DNA from: Mesorhizobium sp. CA8
GTDB lineage: Bacteria > Pseudomonadota > Alphaproteobacteria > Rhizobiales > Rhizobiaceae
Assembly: GCF_020164955.1 (NCBI RefSeq)
Contig: NZ_JAIUHG010000003.1
Coordinates: 1-64,000, forward strand
Length of the DNA: 64,000 nucleotides
Direction of reading: 5' to 3'
A model generated the notes under the pieces. The model made no database searches and was not told where the DNA came from. It was given only the letters and a program-made list of their open reading frames with translations. Shown here in pieces: positions 40,065 to 48,981 of the stretch. Positions within the stretch are counted from its first letter, which is position 1, and each line of letters starts with the position of its first letter. The position numbers and the translations under genes are program-made.

Positions 40065-40250
40065 TTACTTCGCTCCGGCCCAGCTTCCAACACCGAGGCG
40101 CAAGCCGGTCTTGGCATCTGCGGCTTCCGGCCAGCCGATATCCTTCTGCAGTTCGATCGGCAGCGCATGGATGGCGCGTTCGGTCTGGTAGCGGGCGCGG
40201 GCCGCGCTGAATTCGGTCGCAAGCCGACCGATGGAAGACAGGATAGACAT
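40065..40250 (-). CDS. DUF1127 domain-containing small protein
   Basis: A 61-residue protein. Its middle part, TERAIHALPIELQKDIGWPE, is the DUF1127 signature (L..L....L.DIG). Short DUF1127 proteins in alphaproteobacteria have been linked to RNA metabolism, phosphate and carbon homeostasis and stress growth. It has its own terminator and is divergent from the LysR gene. A second paralogue is at 42.7 kb. Confidence 0.85.
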   Translation of the reverse strand: MSILSSIGRLATEFSAARARYQTERAIHALPIELQKDIGWPEAADAKTGLRLGVGSWAGAK

Positions 40251-40471
40251 TTCTTTCTCCTCTATGCGGGCAGGGAGGGGCGCCCGTCATTGCGTTAAAC
40301 CAAGTCTGTTTCAGCTTCATTTCACGTCGATTGCAGGACTGTGTCAGGGTCGTTTCATGGCTGCTTTTGGCAGCATCCTGTATCGATCGAGTTGACTATG
40401 CGCCTGGAGTGATGTTCAATCAAACGAAATGGAATGATGGATTGCATCAGAAAATTTGAAGGCAGGCTGCC

Positions 40472-41371
40472 ATGAACGCCCCGCTCAATCATCCTTTGCC
40501 GCTGCTTGACCTCGATGTGCTGCGCACCTTCGTGGCGATTGCCGAGACCGGCAGCTTCACCACCGCCGCCAATGCGGTGTTCCGCACGCCATCGGCCGTC
40601 TCCATGCAGATCAAGAAGCTGGAGGATATCCTCGGCCGTTCCGTCTTCGCGCGCGACGCGCGTTCGGTGACGCTGACCACGGATGGCGAGATGCTGCTCG
40701 GCTACGCGCGCCGGCTTTTGTCGATCAACCGCGAGGTGGTGTCGAAGTTCATCATCCCCGACATCGTGGGCGTGGTACGGCTCGGTTCCCCCGACGATTA
40801 CGGCGAGCGTGTGCTGCCGCATGTGCTGAAGCGCTTCGCCCAGTCGCATCCGTCGATCGCCGTCGACGTCACCATCGACCAGAGCATCAATCTGCGCCGG
40901 CGCATGGACGACCGCGCGCTCGACATCACGCTGCTCACCAATTCCTACAAGACCAGTGCGGTCGGCGCGGAGGTGCTTTTGACCGAGCCGATCGTGTGGG
41001 CCGGGGCCAAGGGCGGCTGCGCGCATCTGCGCGAACCGCTGCCGGTGTCGCTGTGGGAAGAAGGCTGCGCCTGGCGGGCCGGCGCCCTGGAAGCGCTTGG
41101 ACGCGAGGGCCGCAACTACCGCATCGCTTATATGAGCGCCCACACGGCCGGCCAGCGTGCCGCGATCATGGCCGACCTCGCGGTGGCGCCGCTGCCGAAG
41201 TCCTTCCTCGGCGACGAGATGGTCTCGCTGGGCGCCAAGGACGGCATGCCCGAGATCGGCACCTACAACCTTGCCATGGTGGTGGCGCCCGATGCGAGCG
41301 CGCCGGTGAAGGCCGTGGCCGACCACATCCGGGCGACGTTCGAACTGTTCCGCGAGACCGGCAAGTTCTGA
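40472..41371 (+). CDS. LysR-family transcriptional regulator
   Basis: A 299-residue LTTR. The winged HTH is at residues about 14-72 (VLRTFVAIAETGSFTTAANAV, then TPSAVSMQIKKLEDILGRSVF) and the ligand-binding domain follows (about 100-290). It is divergent from a DUF1127 gene and convergent with the hydrolase gene (2 bp between stop codons). The target is unknown. Confidence 0.92.
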   Translation: MNAPLNHPLPLLDLDVLRTFVAIAETGSFTTAANAVFRTPSAVSMQIKKLEDILGRSVFARDARSVTLTTDGEMLLGYARRLLSINREVVSKFIIPDIVGVVRLGSPDDYGERVLPHVLKRFAQSHPSIAVDVTIDQSINLRRRMDDRALDITLLTNSYKTSAVGAEVLLTEPIVWAGAKGGCAHLREPLPVSLWEEGCAWRAGALEALGREGRNYRIAYMSAHTAGQRAAIMADLAVAPLPKSFLGDEMVSLGAKDGMPEIGTYNLAMVVAPDASAPVKAVADHIRATFELFRETGKF

Positions 41372-41372
41372 G

Positions 41373-42335
41373 CTATTCAGCCGCCGGTGCGGGCCGGGCT
41401 GCGAAATCAGCCTTTGTCCTGCGCCGGGCGCGAGTCCGGAGGGCTGCGGGAACGCTGAGAAAGTCGACGATGCTGTCGCGCGCGCGGCGCGCCTCGGGCA
41501 TCTCGATCAGCGGCCAGACGTGGAACATGCCTTCCTCATAGACCACGTCCACCTCGACGCCGGCAGCGCGCGCGCGTTCGGCGAAGATGAGATTATCTGG
41601 TGTCAGCATGTCGCGTGAACCGGTCAGCAGCAGCGTCTTCGGCAGCACGGACAAGTCGCCGTAAAGCGGGCTGATGTGCCAGTCGTTGCGGTCGAAACCG
41701 GCGCTGTAGAGCCGCACCGCTTCCAGCCCACCCGGAATGCCCAGCCATGGATCCTGCCGCTCGGCCTCGAAGACTTCGGGATTTGCAAGCGAAACGTCGA
41801 GACCGGGCGAGATCAGTACATGATGCGACGGTGCCGGCAGGCCTTCCTCGGCCGCCATCATGGTCAGCACGACCGCCATGTTGCCGCCGGCGGAATCGCC
41901 CATGAAGATGATGTCCTCGGCCTCGGTCTCATCGAGCATGCGGCGGTAGACGTTGCCGACCATGCCGAACATGTCATGGAAATCGTGCTCGGGCGCGATT
42001 GGGTAGATCGGCACGGTGATGCCGAAACCGAGACGCTCGGCCATCTCGGCGATCAGCCCCCAATGGTAGGAGGTGATCTGAAAAACGTAAGCGCCGCCAT
42101 GCATGTAGAGGATGCGCCGGCGCTCGCCCGCCTTCGGCGCGATCTCATAGACGGGAAAGCCGTCGATTTCGGTCTCGGTGATGTCTACCCGCGCCTTGAG
42201 CAAGGCCGGCGGACGATGGTCTTCGGTCTTGCGGGCGTAGGCGATCCAACGGTGCAGGTTCTCGGGACTGGAAAACGCCTTCTTGCGGCTGTGCCTGAGA
42301 ACGAACGAAACGAGATGGCTTTTCAAGCTGGGCAT
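41373..42335 (-). CDS. alpha/beta hydrolase, HSL family
   Basis: A 320-residue esterase of the hormone-sensitive lipase group. The oxyanion motif HGGAY lies near residue 79 and the nucleophile elbow GDSAGG near 146; the Asp and His are probably in GSRDMLTPD and EGMFHVW. It is probably cytoplasmic and hydrolyses short-chain esters. It is transcribed toward the LysR gene. There is no sign of its natural substrate. Confidence 0.9.
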   Translation of the reverse strand: MPSLKSHLVSFVLRHSRKKAFSSPENLHRWIAYARKTEDHRPPALLKARVDITETEIDGFPVYEIAPKAGERRRILYMHGGAYVFQITSYHWGLIAEMAERLGFGITVPIYPIAPEHDFHDMFGMVGNVYRRMLDETEAEDIIFMGDSAGGNMAVVLTMMAAEEGLPAPSHHVLISPGLDVSLANPEVFEAERQDPWLGIPGGLEAVRLYSAGFDRNDWHISPLYGDLSVLPKTLLLTGSRDMLTPDNLIFAERARAAGVEVDVVYEEGMFHVWPLIEMPEARRARDSIVDFLSVPAALRTRARRRTKADFAARPAPAAE

Positions 42336-42632
42336 GCGGATACACGCATTTCGGCAGAGCCGACTAAGAGAGTTCCCCCGCTATTCCAAGATTGTACCTC
42401 AGTTAAAAATGTCAAGGTTTAGCCGCTGGCGCATCGGCGTTGCGACGGTGGGAGTTCCTTGTTTGCGCGATTCGAACGGAAGGCTACGGCTGCGTCGCCG
42501 AGCCCAACAGCTGCGCACTTCTCCCGGCATTGCTCCAGCGCAGCGCCGCGCGCAGTTTGTTGTCGCCGGCAGCCAGGGCCGTATTGCGGCCCCGGCGCTT
42601 GCCGAGCAGCTTGCATTTGTCGGCGAAGGTCA

Positions 42633-42818
42633 TCAGCGCGGCGTGCCTAGAAGCAGCGCGTGAAGGGCTGCCTGCGGGTCGCTCGGCGGCGAGGCCGGCC
42701 AGCCGATATCCTTCTGGACATGCGCCGGCAGATCGTTGAGCGCGCGGATCGCCTTGTTCCTGGCATGAGCCTGCCTGATGGTGACACCGAAGCGGCTGAG
42801 ATTTCCAAACATCGACAT
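42633..42818 (-). CDS. DUF1127 domain-containing small protein
   Basis: A 61-residue protein. The motif NKAIRALNDLPAHVQKDIGW matches DUF1127. The chosen ATG lies eight bases after GGGAG; an ATG two codons upstream is too near the ribosome binding site. An intergenic palindromic repeat lies just upstream. Role as for the other copy: unknown, probably RNA- or stress-related. Confidence 0.8.
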   Translation of the reverse strand: MSMFGNLSRFGVTIRQAHARNKAIRALNDLPAHVQKDIGWPASPPSDPQAALHALLLGTPR

Positions 42819-42852
42819 TTTCATCTCCCTTGAAGAGCGTGGCAGCCGAAGT

Positions 42853-42900
42853 TGCATGTCTTTGTCCCAAAGCCGCGAAGCGCTTTTGGGCGATGTGCAT
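42853..42900. repeat. palindromic intergenic repeat, copy 2
   Basis: TGCATGTC...CCCAAA...TTTTGGG...GATGTGCA is the same hairpin design as 5148-5193, with a few changes in the arms. It lies about 35 bp upstream of the DUF1127 start. Confidence 0.75.
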
Positions 42901-43156
42901 AATCTTCAGCCGCCATGCGATGGCCGCTAAATGCGTCACGCATGTATCGGGTCGATTTCGCGAAAACAGCGTTTCGGTTTCGAGATCCCGCGGATCCGGA
43001 AACATTTGCATTCAAATGATTGGGCAGACCGGCGCGCCCGTTTCAATCCGAATAGCTGCCATCGGTGGTTGACAGAGGCGAGCGGCTGCATTGTTATTGT
43101 GCAATGCGGCGTGGGGTATGTGCATCGCAGCATGATGCGATACGGGTCAGGGCATC
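42901..43156. other. intergenic region without a gene
   Basis: I see only the probable promoter region for the acyltransferase gene, including an AT-rich TTGTTATTGTGCAATG around 43091-43106. No RNA gene or coding region is supportable. Confidence 0.4.
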
Positions 43157-44179
43157 GTGACGAGCATACATAGTATCCAATATCTGCGCGGCCTCGCCGC
43201 CTGCGCGGTCGTTTGCTTTCACGTCAGCGAGCAGTTCGGCGGTCCGCTCGACGTCGGGGCAGCCGGCGTCGACATCTTCTTTGTCATCAGCGGCTTCATC
43301 ATGTGGGTGACGACGGCCGGCAGGCCGGCCGATCCCTGGCGTTTCATGGGACGCCGGATCACCCGCATCGTGCCTCTCTACTGGATCGTCACGCTGCTGA
43401 CCGCGGCGGGCATCGTGCTCAAGCCGCAATTCTTCTACGGCCATTTCTTCAGTGTCCCGAATTTCCTGGGCTCGCTGTTCTTCCTGCCGGTCCTGCAGGA
43501 GGGCGCGCTGCATCCCATCGTCATACAGGGTTGGACGCTTTGCTATGAAATGATGTTCTATCTCGTTTTCACGCTTGTCCTGTTCCTGGGCGAGCGGTGG
43601 CGGTTCGGCGTTCTCACCGGCGCGCTTGTCGCCATCGTCGCGCTGCATTTCGTCCGTCCGGCCGGATATGCGCATGCCTTCACCGATCCCGTCGTGATCG
43701 AGTTCGCGGCCGGCGTCGTTGTCGGGCGCTTGTGGTTGCAAGGTGCCAGGCTGCCGCTCGGGGTGGGGCTGGCGATGGCTGGCGCGGGATTTCTTCTCCT
43801 TGCGGCCGGCTCACTATTCGATGCCGATTTGCCGCGTGCCTTGCGCTGGGGACTTCCGGCCGCATTGATCGTGGCGGGCGCGGTTTTTGCCGAGCGGGCG
43901 CGGCCGTTCAAGCCGGCTGCATTGCCCACATTTCTCGGCGATGCGTCCTATTCGATCTATCTGTGGCATGTCGTGGTCGGCGTCCTGACGACTGGCGTCG
44001 TCTTGAGGACCGGCCTGCCGGCAGCGTTGCAGCCGGCGCCGATCCTGGTCGCCACGCTTGCCCTCTCGGCGATGCTCTATCTGATCGTTGAAAAACCATT
44101 GATCGGGCTGCTGCATCCGCAACGTCCCAAGAGCGCCGTCAAGGCAACCAATGCCGCGGCCGCAGGGGCCGCGGAATGA
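43157..44179 (+). CDS. acyltransferase 3 family membrane protein (OafA/NodX-like)
   Basis: A 340-residue protein with about ten transmembrane helices. It begins IQYLRGLAACAVVCFHV, the family's first helix with the catalytic His, followed by GVDIFFVISGFIM and the RRITRIVPLYW segment. It ends with SYSIYLWH and a last helix. Such proteins O-acetylate or O-acylate surface polysaccharides. GTG is the start. It is convergent with the ASKHA gene, with a composite repeat between them. Confidence 0.9.
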   Translation: MTSIHSIQYLRGLAACAVVCFHVSEQFGGPLDVGAAGVDIFFVISGFIMWVTTAGRPADPWRFMGRRITRIVPLYWIVTLLTAAGIVLKPQFFYGHFFSVPNFLGSLFFLPVLQEGALHPIVIQGWTLCYEMMFYLVFTLVLFLGERWRFGVLTGALVAIVALHFVRPAGYAHAFTDPVVIEFAAGVVVGRLWLQGARLPLGVGLAMAGAGFLLLAAGSLFDADLPRALRWGLPAALIVAGAVFAERARPFKPAALPTFLGDASYSIYLWHVVVGVLTTGVVLRTGLPAALQPAPILVATLALSAMLYLIVEKPLIGLLHPQRPKSAVKATNAAAAGAAE

Positions 44180-44187
44180 GCTGAAAC

Positions 44188-44292
44188 GTTAGATCGGGAT
44201 GACGTTTCGTTGACTCGCCATCCTGATCTAACTCTTTGTTGGAGCAGGATCTTCTCCGAAAACCGGTTTCCACTTTTCGGGATCATGCTCTA
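44188..44292. repeat. composite palindromic repeat between convergent genes
   Basis: There are two adjacent hairpins. The first is GTTAGATCGGGATG / CATCCTGATCTAAC (44188-44232). The second is GAGCAGGATC / GATCATGCTC with an inner CCGAAAA / TTTTCGG (44242-44292), a sequence I recall as very common in Mesorhizobium and Bradyrhizobium intergenic DNA. The second overlaps the TAG of the ASKHA gene, so it may act as a bidirectional terminator. Confidence 0.8.
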
Positions 44293-46359
44293 GCCGCGGC
44301 CGCGCCGTGCCGCGCGTTCCTCGCGCGAACGCCGGCGAGGGGCGGCATCGCCGGCGGCGCCGTCCTCGCCCACCGTCTTGCGCGGCGGCAGCTTCACCGC
44401 GGCCGCCAGCTTGGGGAAGGGGTCGACCTTGTTCGGCAACGCCATGGCGTAGACGAAGTGCTCCTGGAATTTCGGCTCAAGCGCCGTCTCGATCTTCTCG
44501 ATCCTGCTCACCGTCTCCTCGATCTCGCGCCGATAGCCGCGATTGAGCAGCGCCATGCGCGCGCCGGCGCCGGCGGCGTTGCCGACGGCCGAGACCTTGT
44601 CGAGGTCGCAATCCGGGATGAGGCCGAGCACCATGGCGTATTTCGGATCGATGAAGGAGCCGAAGGCACCGGCGAAATGGATGCGGTCGACATGGTCGGT
44701 GTGCTGCTTTTCCATCAACAGCTTGGTGCCGGCATAGAGCGCCGCCTTGGCAAGCTGGATGGCACGCACATCGTTCTGGGTGATGGTGATCTTCGGCTCG
44801 CCCTCCTTCAGCACGTAGGAGAAGGTGCGGCCGTTCGGCACAATGCGCGGCGAACGCATGCCGAGCGATCCGTCGACGACGCCGTCCTCGGAAATGATGC
44901 CCGACAGGTACATCTCGGCGATCACTTCGATGATGCCCGAACCGCAAATGCCGGTGACGCCGGTCGCCTGCACGCTTTCGGCGAAGCCCGGCTGATCCGA
45001 CCACAGCTCCGAGCCGATGACGCGGTAGCGCGGCTCGAGCGTGTCCGGATCGATGCGCACGCGCTCGATAGCGCCGGGCGCCGCGCGCTGGCCGCCGGAG
45101 ATCTCAGCACCCTCGAAGGCCGGGCCGGTAGGCGAGGAGGCCGCGACGACGCGCGCCGAGTTGCCGAGCACGATCTCGGCGTTGGTGCCGACGTCGACGA
45201 TCAGCATCATTTCGTCCTGGCGATGCGGCCCTTCCGAAAGGGTTACGGCGGCAGCATCGGCGCCGACATGGCCGGCAATGCAGGGCAGCATATAGAGGCG
45301 CGCGCCCTGGTTGAGTTTCAGGCCGATGTCGGACGCCTTGATGCGCACGGCGCCGGAGACGGCAAGCGCGAAGGGCGCGCCGCCGAGCTCGGTCGGATCG
45401 ATGCCGAGGAACAGATGATGCATGATCGGATTGCCGACGAAGACGGAATCCAGGATGTCGGCGCGCTGGACGTTGCCTTCGGCGCAGACCTTGTCGACGA
45501 GGCCGGATACCGCCTCGCGCACCGCGACCGTCATGCCTTCGCGGCCGTCCGGGTTCATCATCACATAAGAGACGCGGCTCATCAGATCCTCGCCGAAGCG
45601 GATCTGCGGATTGGACGTGCCGGAAGATGCGGCGACGCGGCCCGACAGCAGCGACACCAGATGCATGGCGATGGTGGTCGAGCCAATGTCGCAGGCAAGG
45701 CCGTAGGCTTCGTTCTTCAGGCCGGGCCACAGCGCGATGACGCGCGCGATGTCGCTGTCGGCATCCTTGTGGATGGCAGCGGTGGCCGTCCAGTTGCCCT
45801 TGCGCAGGATGCCCTGCACCTGCGGCATGAGATAGAAGTCGAATTCGAGATTCTTGAAGCCCCAGTCCTTCATCAGGGCGATCTTGAGCCGGTCGAGATC
45901 GCCGAGGGGCTTGTGCATGTCGGGCTCCTCAATCTCGACATAGCACATGCGGATCGCCGTATCGCGGGCGATCACCCTGGTGTCGGCGTCCTTGCGGATG
46001 GTCTGCGCGTTGATGACCGTGTCCTGCGGCACATCGATGACGAGGTCGCCGAGGATCTGCGTCGAGCAGGAGAGGCGACGCCGCTCGGGCAGACCGCGCA
46101 CGCGCTCGTAGCGTTCTTCCTTGGCGCCCTTGGGCGAGATGTGGTCATTGGACGAGACGATCTTGTGCTTGGCGAAATTGCCTTCCTGCACTTCGATCTG
46201 GCAGCGCCCACAAGTGGCGCGGCCACCGCACACGCTTTCGACATAGACGCCGAGCTGGCGCGCCGCATCGAGGACCGGCGTGCCGACCGGGAACCGGCCG
46301 CGCTTGCCCGACGGCATGAACAGGACGAGCGGATCGGTGATGTTGGGGGGAGGATTCAT
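44290..46359 (-). CDS. ASKHA-domain [2Fe-2S] ferredoxin protein (RamA-like corrinoid reductive activator)
   Basis: A 689-residue protein. The N-terminal ferredoxin domain (5-105) has the [2Fe-2S] ligands C44, C50, C53 and C98 in CGGRATCGRC and RLSCST. The C-terminal ASKHA ATPase domain (about 220-640) has CDIGSTTIAMHL and VDVGTNAEIVLGN, matching RamA/RACo-type activators (DUF4445). These use ATP to reduce inactive Co(II) corrinoid back to Co(I). It should reactivate the corrinoid protein at 53.4 kb. It ends in an Arg-rich tail. Its stop lies in a palindromic repeat; its gene is 411 bp after the methyl-THF methyltransferase gene, across a small opposite-strand gene. Confidence 0.9.
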   Translation of the reverse strand: MNPPPNITDPLVLFMPSGKRGRFPVGTPVLDAARQLGVYVESVCGGRATCGRCQIEVQEGNFAKHKIVSSNDHISPKGAKEERYERVRGLPERRRLSCSTQILGDLVIDVPQDTVINAQTIRKDADTRVIARDTAIRMCYVEIEEPDMHKPLGDLDRLKIALMKDWGFKNLEFDFYLMPQVQGILRKGNWTATAAIHKDADSDIARVIALWPGLKNEAYGLACDIGSTTIAMHLVSLLSGRVAASSGTSNPQIRFGEDLMSRVSYVMMNPDGREGMTVAVREAVSGLVDKVCAEGNVQRADILDSVFVGNPIMHHLFLGIDPTELGGAPFALAVSGAVRIKASDIGLKLNQGARLYMLPCIAGHVGADAAAVTLSEGPHRQDEMMLIVDVGTNAEIVLGNSARVVAASSPTGPAFEGAEISGGQRAAPGAIERVRIDPDTLEPRYRVIGSELWSDQPGFAESVQATGVTGICGSGIIEVIAEMYLSGIISEDGVVDGSLGMRSPRIVPNGRTFSYVLKEGEPKITITQNDVRAIQLAKAALYAGTKLLMEKQHTDHVDRIHFAGAFGSFIDPKYAMVLGLIPDCDLDKVSAVGNAAGAGARMALLNRGYRREIEETVSRIEKIETALEPKFQEHFVYAMALPNKVDPFPKLAAAVKLPPRKTVGEDGAAGDAAPRRRSREERAARRGRG

Positions 46360-46448
46360 GCTGGCATGTGTCTCGATGGCAATTGCCGATGCCGTTTAAC
46401 GGATCGTTTTACTATTGGGCGGAGAGTCCGTTGGTCCAGGGGCCAACC

Positions 46449-46691
46449 ATGTCGGATCTGCTGCTCTCCGCCATCTTCACCGCGTTCACCATGGTGCGCG
46501 TGATCAAGGGCTCGTGGCTGCGCAATCCGCAATACCTCGCCACCGGGATTGTCGGCGCGATTGTCGGTGCGCTGCTGCTGCACGCGTACTGGCCCGCCCA
46601 TGACGATGATTTCATCGTCGGCGGCGTGACGGGCATCTTCGGATCGTGGGCGGGAATGGCGTTGTTCGACGCCATATCGGGCGTGGTCTGA
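46449..46691 (+). CDS. small membrane protein, unknown function
   Basis: An 80-residue protein with two or three hydrophobic segments (ATGIVGAIVGALLLHAY; GIFGSWAGMALFDAI). I take the ATG of MSDLLLSAIF; upstream ATGs are possible. It lies between two genes of the corrinoid system but on the opposite strand. No family is recognised. Confidence 0.5.
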   Translation: MSDLLLSAIFTAFTMVRVIKGSWLRNPQYLATGIVGAIVGALLLHAYWPAHDDDFIVGGVTGIFGSWAGMALFDAISGVV

Positions 46692-46770
46692 ACGCAAAGC
46701 AGAGCTGTCCGAGCGCATCCGCGATGCGATCGGACCAGCATTGTTTGCGGTGGGGCTCACGGTTGCGCGC

Positions 46771-47745
46771 TTACCCCCTGGCCATGCGGGCTTCGCGGCC
46801 GCCGCGGCGACGGCCGCCATTGCCGTTGCCTTCGCCGGGCGCATTGACGGCTGTTGGAGCCGCAACCGCTTGGCCGCCTTCGGCCGGCTTGTAATCCTTG
46901 TAGGTGCGGATCCAGTTGGTGCAGTTCTCGTCGGTGCCGTTGAGCACATTGGCGCCGCGCACGGCTTCCATCTCCTGCGGCCGGACCGGGTTCATGATTG
47001 CCGAGGTCATGCCGGCGCCGATCACCATCGGGATGAAAGCGGCGTTGATGCCGTGGCGGTGCGGCAGGCCGAAGGAGATGTTGGAGAGACCGCAGGTGGT
47101 GTTGACCTTGAGTTCTTCGCGGAGCCGCCGCAGCAGCGCGAACACTTGGCGTCCGGCATCGCCCAGCGCGCCGATCGGCATCACCAGCGGGTCGACGACG
47201 ACGTCATGCGCCGGGATGCCGAAATCGGCGCAGCGCTCGACGATCTTCTTGGCGACGGCGAAGCGGACGTCCGGATCCATCGAGATGCCGGTCTCGTCGT
47301 TGGAGATGGCGACGACCGGGACGTTGTATTTCTTGACCAGCGGCAGGATGGCCTCGAGCTTTTCTTCCTCGCCGGTGACGGAGTTGACCAGCGGACGGCC
47401 CTTGGCGACCTTCAGCGCGGCCTCGATCGCGGCGCTGACCGAGCTATCGATCGACAGCGGCAGGTCGACGAGGCCCTGCACGATTTCCAACGTTTGCACG
47501 AGAAGCGCCGGCTCGGTGGCATTGGGGTCGACGGCTGTGACGCCGGCATTGACGTCGAGCATGGTGGCGCCGCAGGCGGCCTGCTCCAGCGCGTCCTTGA
47601 TGACGGTCTCGAAATTGCCGGCCACCATTTCGGCGGCCAGCTTCTTGCGGCCGGTCGGGTTGATGCGCTCGCCAATCACGCAGAAGGGCTGGTCGAAGCC
47701 GATGACGATTTCTCGGGTCGCCGAGGCGACGATGGTGCGGGTCAT
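46771..47745 (-). CDS. methyltetrahydrofolate:corrinoid methyltransferase (pterin-binding, AcsE/MtgA-like)
   Basis: A 324-residue TIM-barrel protein of the pterin-binding family. It begins near FCVIGERINPTGRKKLAAEM, the THF-binding N-terminus shared with MetH and AcsE, and contains LDVNAG, PLSIDSS and NSVTGE motifs. It moves methyl groups between a methyl-corrinoid protein and THF; here it should run from methyl-Co(III) to THF (role of MtgA in glycine betaine demethylation). The last 40 residues are a Gly/Arg/Asn-rich tail. A 22-bp palindromic operator lies 17 bp before the ATG. Divergent in family from dihydropteroate synthase. Confidence 0.92.
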   Translation of the reverse strand: MTRTIVASATREIVIGFDQPFCVIGERINPTGRKKLAAEMVAGNFETVIKDALEQAACGATMLDVNAGVTAVDPNATEPALLVQTLEIVQGLVDLPLSIDSSVSAAIEAALKVAKGRPLVNSVTGEEEKLEAILPLVKKYNVPVVAISNDETGISMDPDVRFAVAKKIVERCADFGIPAHDVVVDPLVMPIGALGDAGRQVFALLRRLREELKVNTTCGLSNISFGLPHRHGINAAFIPMVIGAGMTSAIMNPVRPQEMEAVRGANVLNGTDENCTNWIRTYKDYKPAEGGQAVAAPTAVNAPGEGNGNGGRRRGGREARMARG

Positions 47746-47761
47746 GCAATCTCTCCGTCGG

Positions 47762-47783
47762 GATATAAAGACTTCTTTATATC
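47762..47783. promoter_or_regulatory. 22-bp palindromic operator upstream of the methyl-THF methyltransferase gene
   Basis: GATATAAAGA-CT-TCTTTATATC is a perfect inverted repeat with a 2-bp centre. It is nearly identical to the site at 62015-62036 before the betaine-homocysteine methyltransferase gene. The AT-rich dyad fits a winged-helix dimer; I recall similar sites for ArsR-family (SahR-type) regulators of the methionine/SAH cycle, but cannot confirm it here. Confidence 0.75.
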
Positions 47784-47840
47784 GTTATCTGATTTGGTTC
47801 AAGTGAATGCGTGCCGTCCGCGCTCTTAGATTTTAAGTTC

Positions 47841-47887
47841 ATGTGTGTCGTTGCACCAAACCGGTTCCCGCTTTGGGCGACATACAT
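47841..47887. repeat. palindromic intergenic repeat, copy 3
   Basis: The arms ATGTGTGTCG and CGACATACAT form the outer stem, with inner CCAAA/TTTGG. The element ends in the stop codon of the MetF-like gene, between it and the methyl-THF methyltransferase gene. Confidence 0.75.
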
Positions 47888-48981
47888 CAGTGCGCGGTCT
47901 TCACCATATCCACCTGGGTTTCGGTAATCTCGTCATGCAGTATGTGGTCGAGCCGTTCGGCGACGATCTGATCGTCGCGGCGGATCTCCCGTTTCCAGGG
48001 CTGGCGGCCTTTCAGCACGCCGGATTCATCGACGATCTCGGCGACATATTCCTCCTGGCGATAGGCCATCACATGGACGCCGGCGACGCCCGGGATTTCC
48101 TTCACCTCGTTGATGATGTCGATGCAGAGCTGCTTGCCTTCCTTCTTCTGATCCTGCGCGCCTTCCAGCCGCTTGATCACCGCATCGGGGATGTGGATAC
48201 CCGGCACGTTGGAACGGATCCATTTCGCGGTCTTGGCGGAAGCGAGCGGGCCGACGCCGCAGAGCAGGAAGAGCTTTTCGGTGTGGCCGAGGTCGCGCGC
48301 CTTCTGCATGAAGGCTTTGAACATCGGCACGTCGAAGCAATACTGCGTCTGCGCGAACTGCGCGCCGGCGGCGATCTTCTTGCCGAGATGGATCGGGCGG
48401 AAGTCGTAGGGCGGCGCGAAGGGATTGACCGCGCAACCGAGGAAAACCTGCGGTGGCGTCGTCAGCTTGCGGCCGGACAGAAACTTGCCGTTGTCACGCA
48501 TGATGCGGATGGTTTCGAGCAGCGACATGGAATCAAGGTCGAACACCGGCTTGGCGCCGGGCTGGTCGCCGGCCTGCACGCCGTCGCCAGTGAGGCAGAG
48601 CATATTGGCGACGCCCATCGCGGCGCCGCCCAGCACGTCGCCCTGGATAGCGATGCGGTTCTTGTCGCGGCAGGCGATCTGCATGATCGGCGCGTAGCCC
48701 ATGCGGGTGAGCAGCGCGCAGATGCCGACCGAGGACATGTGGCAGTTGGCGCCCGAGGCATCGACCGCGTTGATGGCGTCGACCCAGCCGTCGAAGATCT
48801 TGGCGCGGTTGTAGACGTCTTCGGGATCGGCGCTGTCGGGCGGGTTGAGCTCGGTCGTCACCGCGAACTCGCCGCGGCGCAGCACGCGCTCCAGCCGGCC
48901 GCGCGAGGTGTGGCCGGGCAGGGGCTCAAGCGGCAGGTGGATGCCGGCCGGGTTCTCGTCGCGCTGGTGGCGGACGCTCAT
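47887..48981 (-). CDS. methylenetetrahydrofolate reductase (MetF family)
   Basis: A 364-residue TIM-barrel flavoprotein. Signatures are EFAVTTELNPPDSADPEDV at the N-terminus (the catalytic Glu is expected here), MQIACRDKNRIAIQGDVLG, and NMLCLTGDGV. It interconverts methyl-THF and methylene-THF. In this cluster it should oxidise methyl-THF from the corrinoid pathway. It is coupled (4 bp overlap) to the MetV-like gene that precedes it, an arrangement known from acetogens' MetVF, and differs from the stand-alone biosynthetic MetF. Confidence 0.9.
   Translation of the reverse strand: MSVRHQRDENPAGIHLPLEPLPGHTSRGRLERVLRRGEFAVTTELNPPDSADPEDVYNRAKIFDGWVDAINAVDASGANCHMSSVGICALLTRMGYAPIMQIACRDKNRIAIQGDVLGGAAMGVANMLCLTGDGVQAGDQPGAKPVFDLDSMSLLETIRIMRDNGKFLSGRKLTTPPQVFLGCAVNPFAPPYDFRPIHLGKKIAAGAQFAQTQYCFDVPMFKAFMQKARDLGHTEKLFLLCGVGPLASAKTAKWIRSNVPGIHIPDAVIKRLEGAQDQKKEGKQLCIDIINEVKEIPGVAGVHVMAYRQEEYVAEIVDESGVLKGRQPWKREIRRDDQIVAERLDHILHDEITETQVDMVKTAH

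Noticed and set aside
42484..42633. 49-codon frame starting at the stop of the DUF1127 gene (TGATG)
   Set aside because: Overlap is suggestive of coupling, but the sequence is basic low-complexity with no recognisable family and no other support.
44236..46503. Long open frame (755 codons) antisense to the ASKHA gene
   Set aside because: It mirrors a recognised gene and has no domain pattern; its codon usage is the third-position shadow of the true frame.
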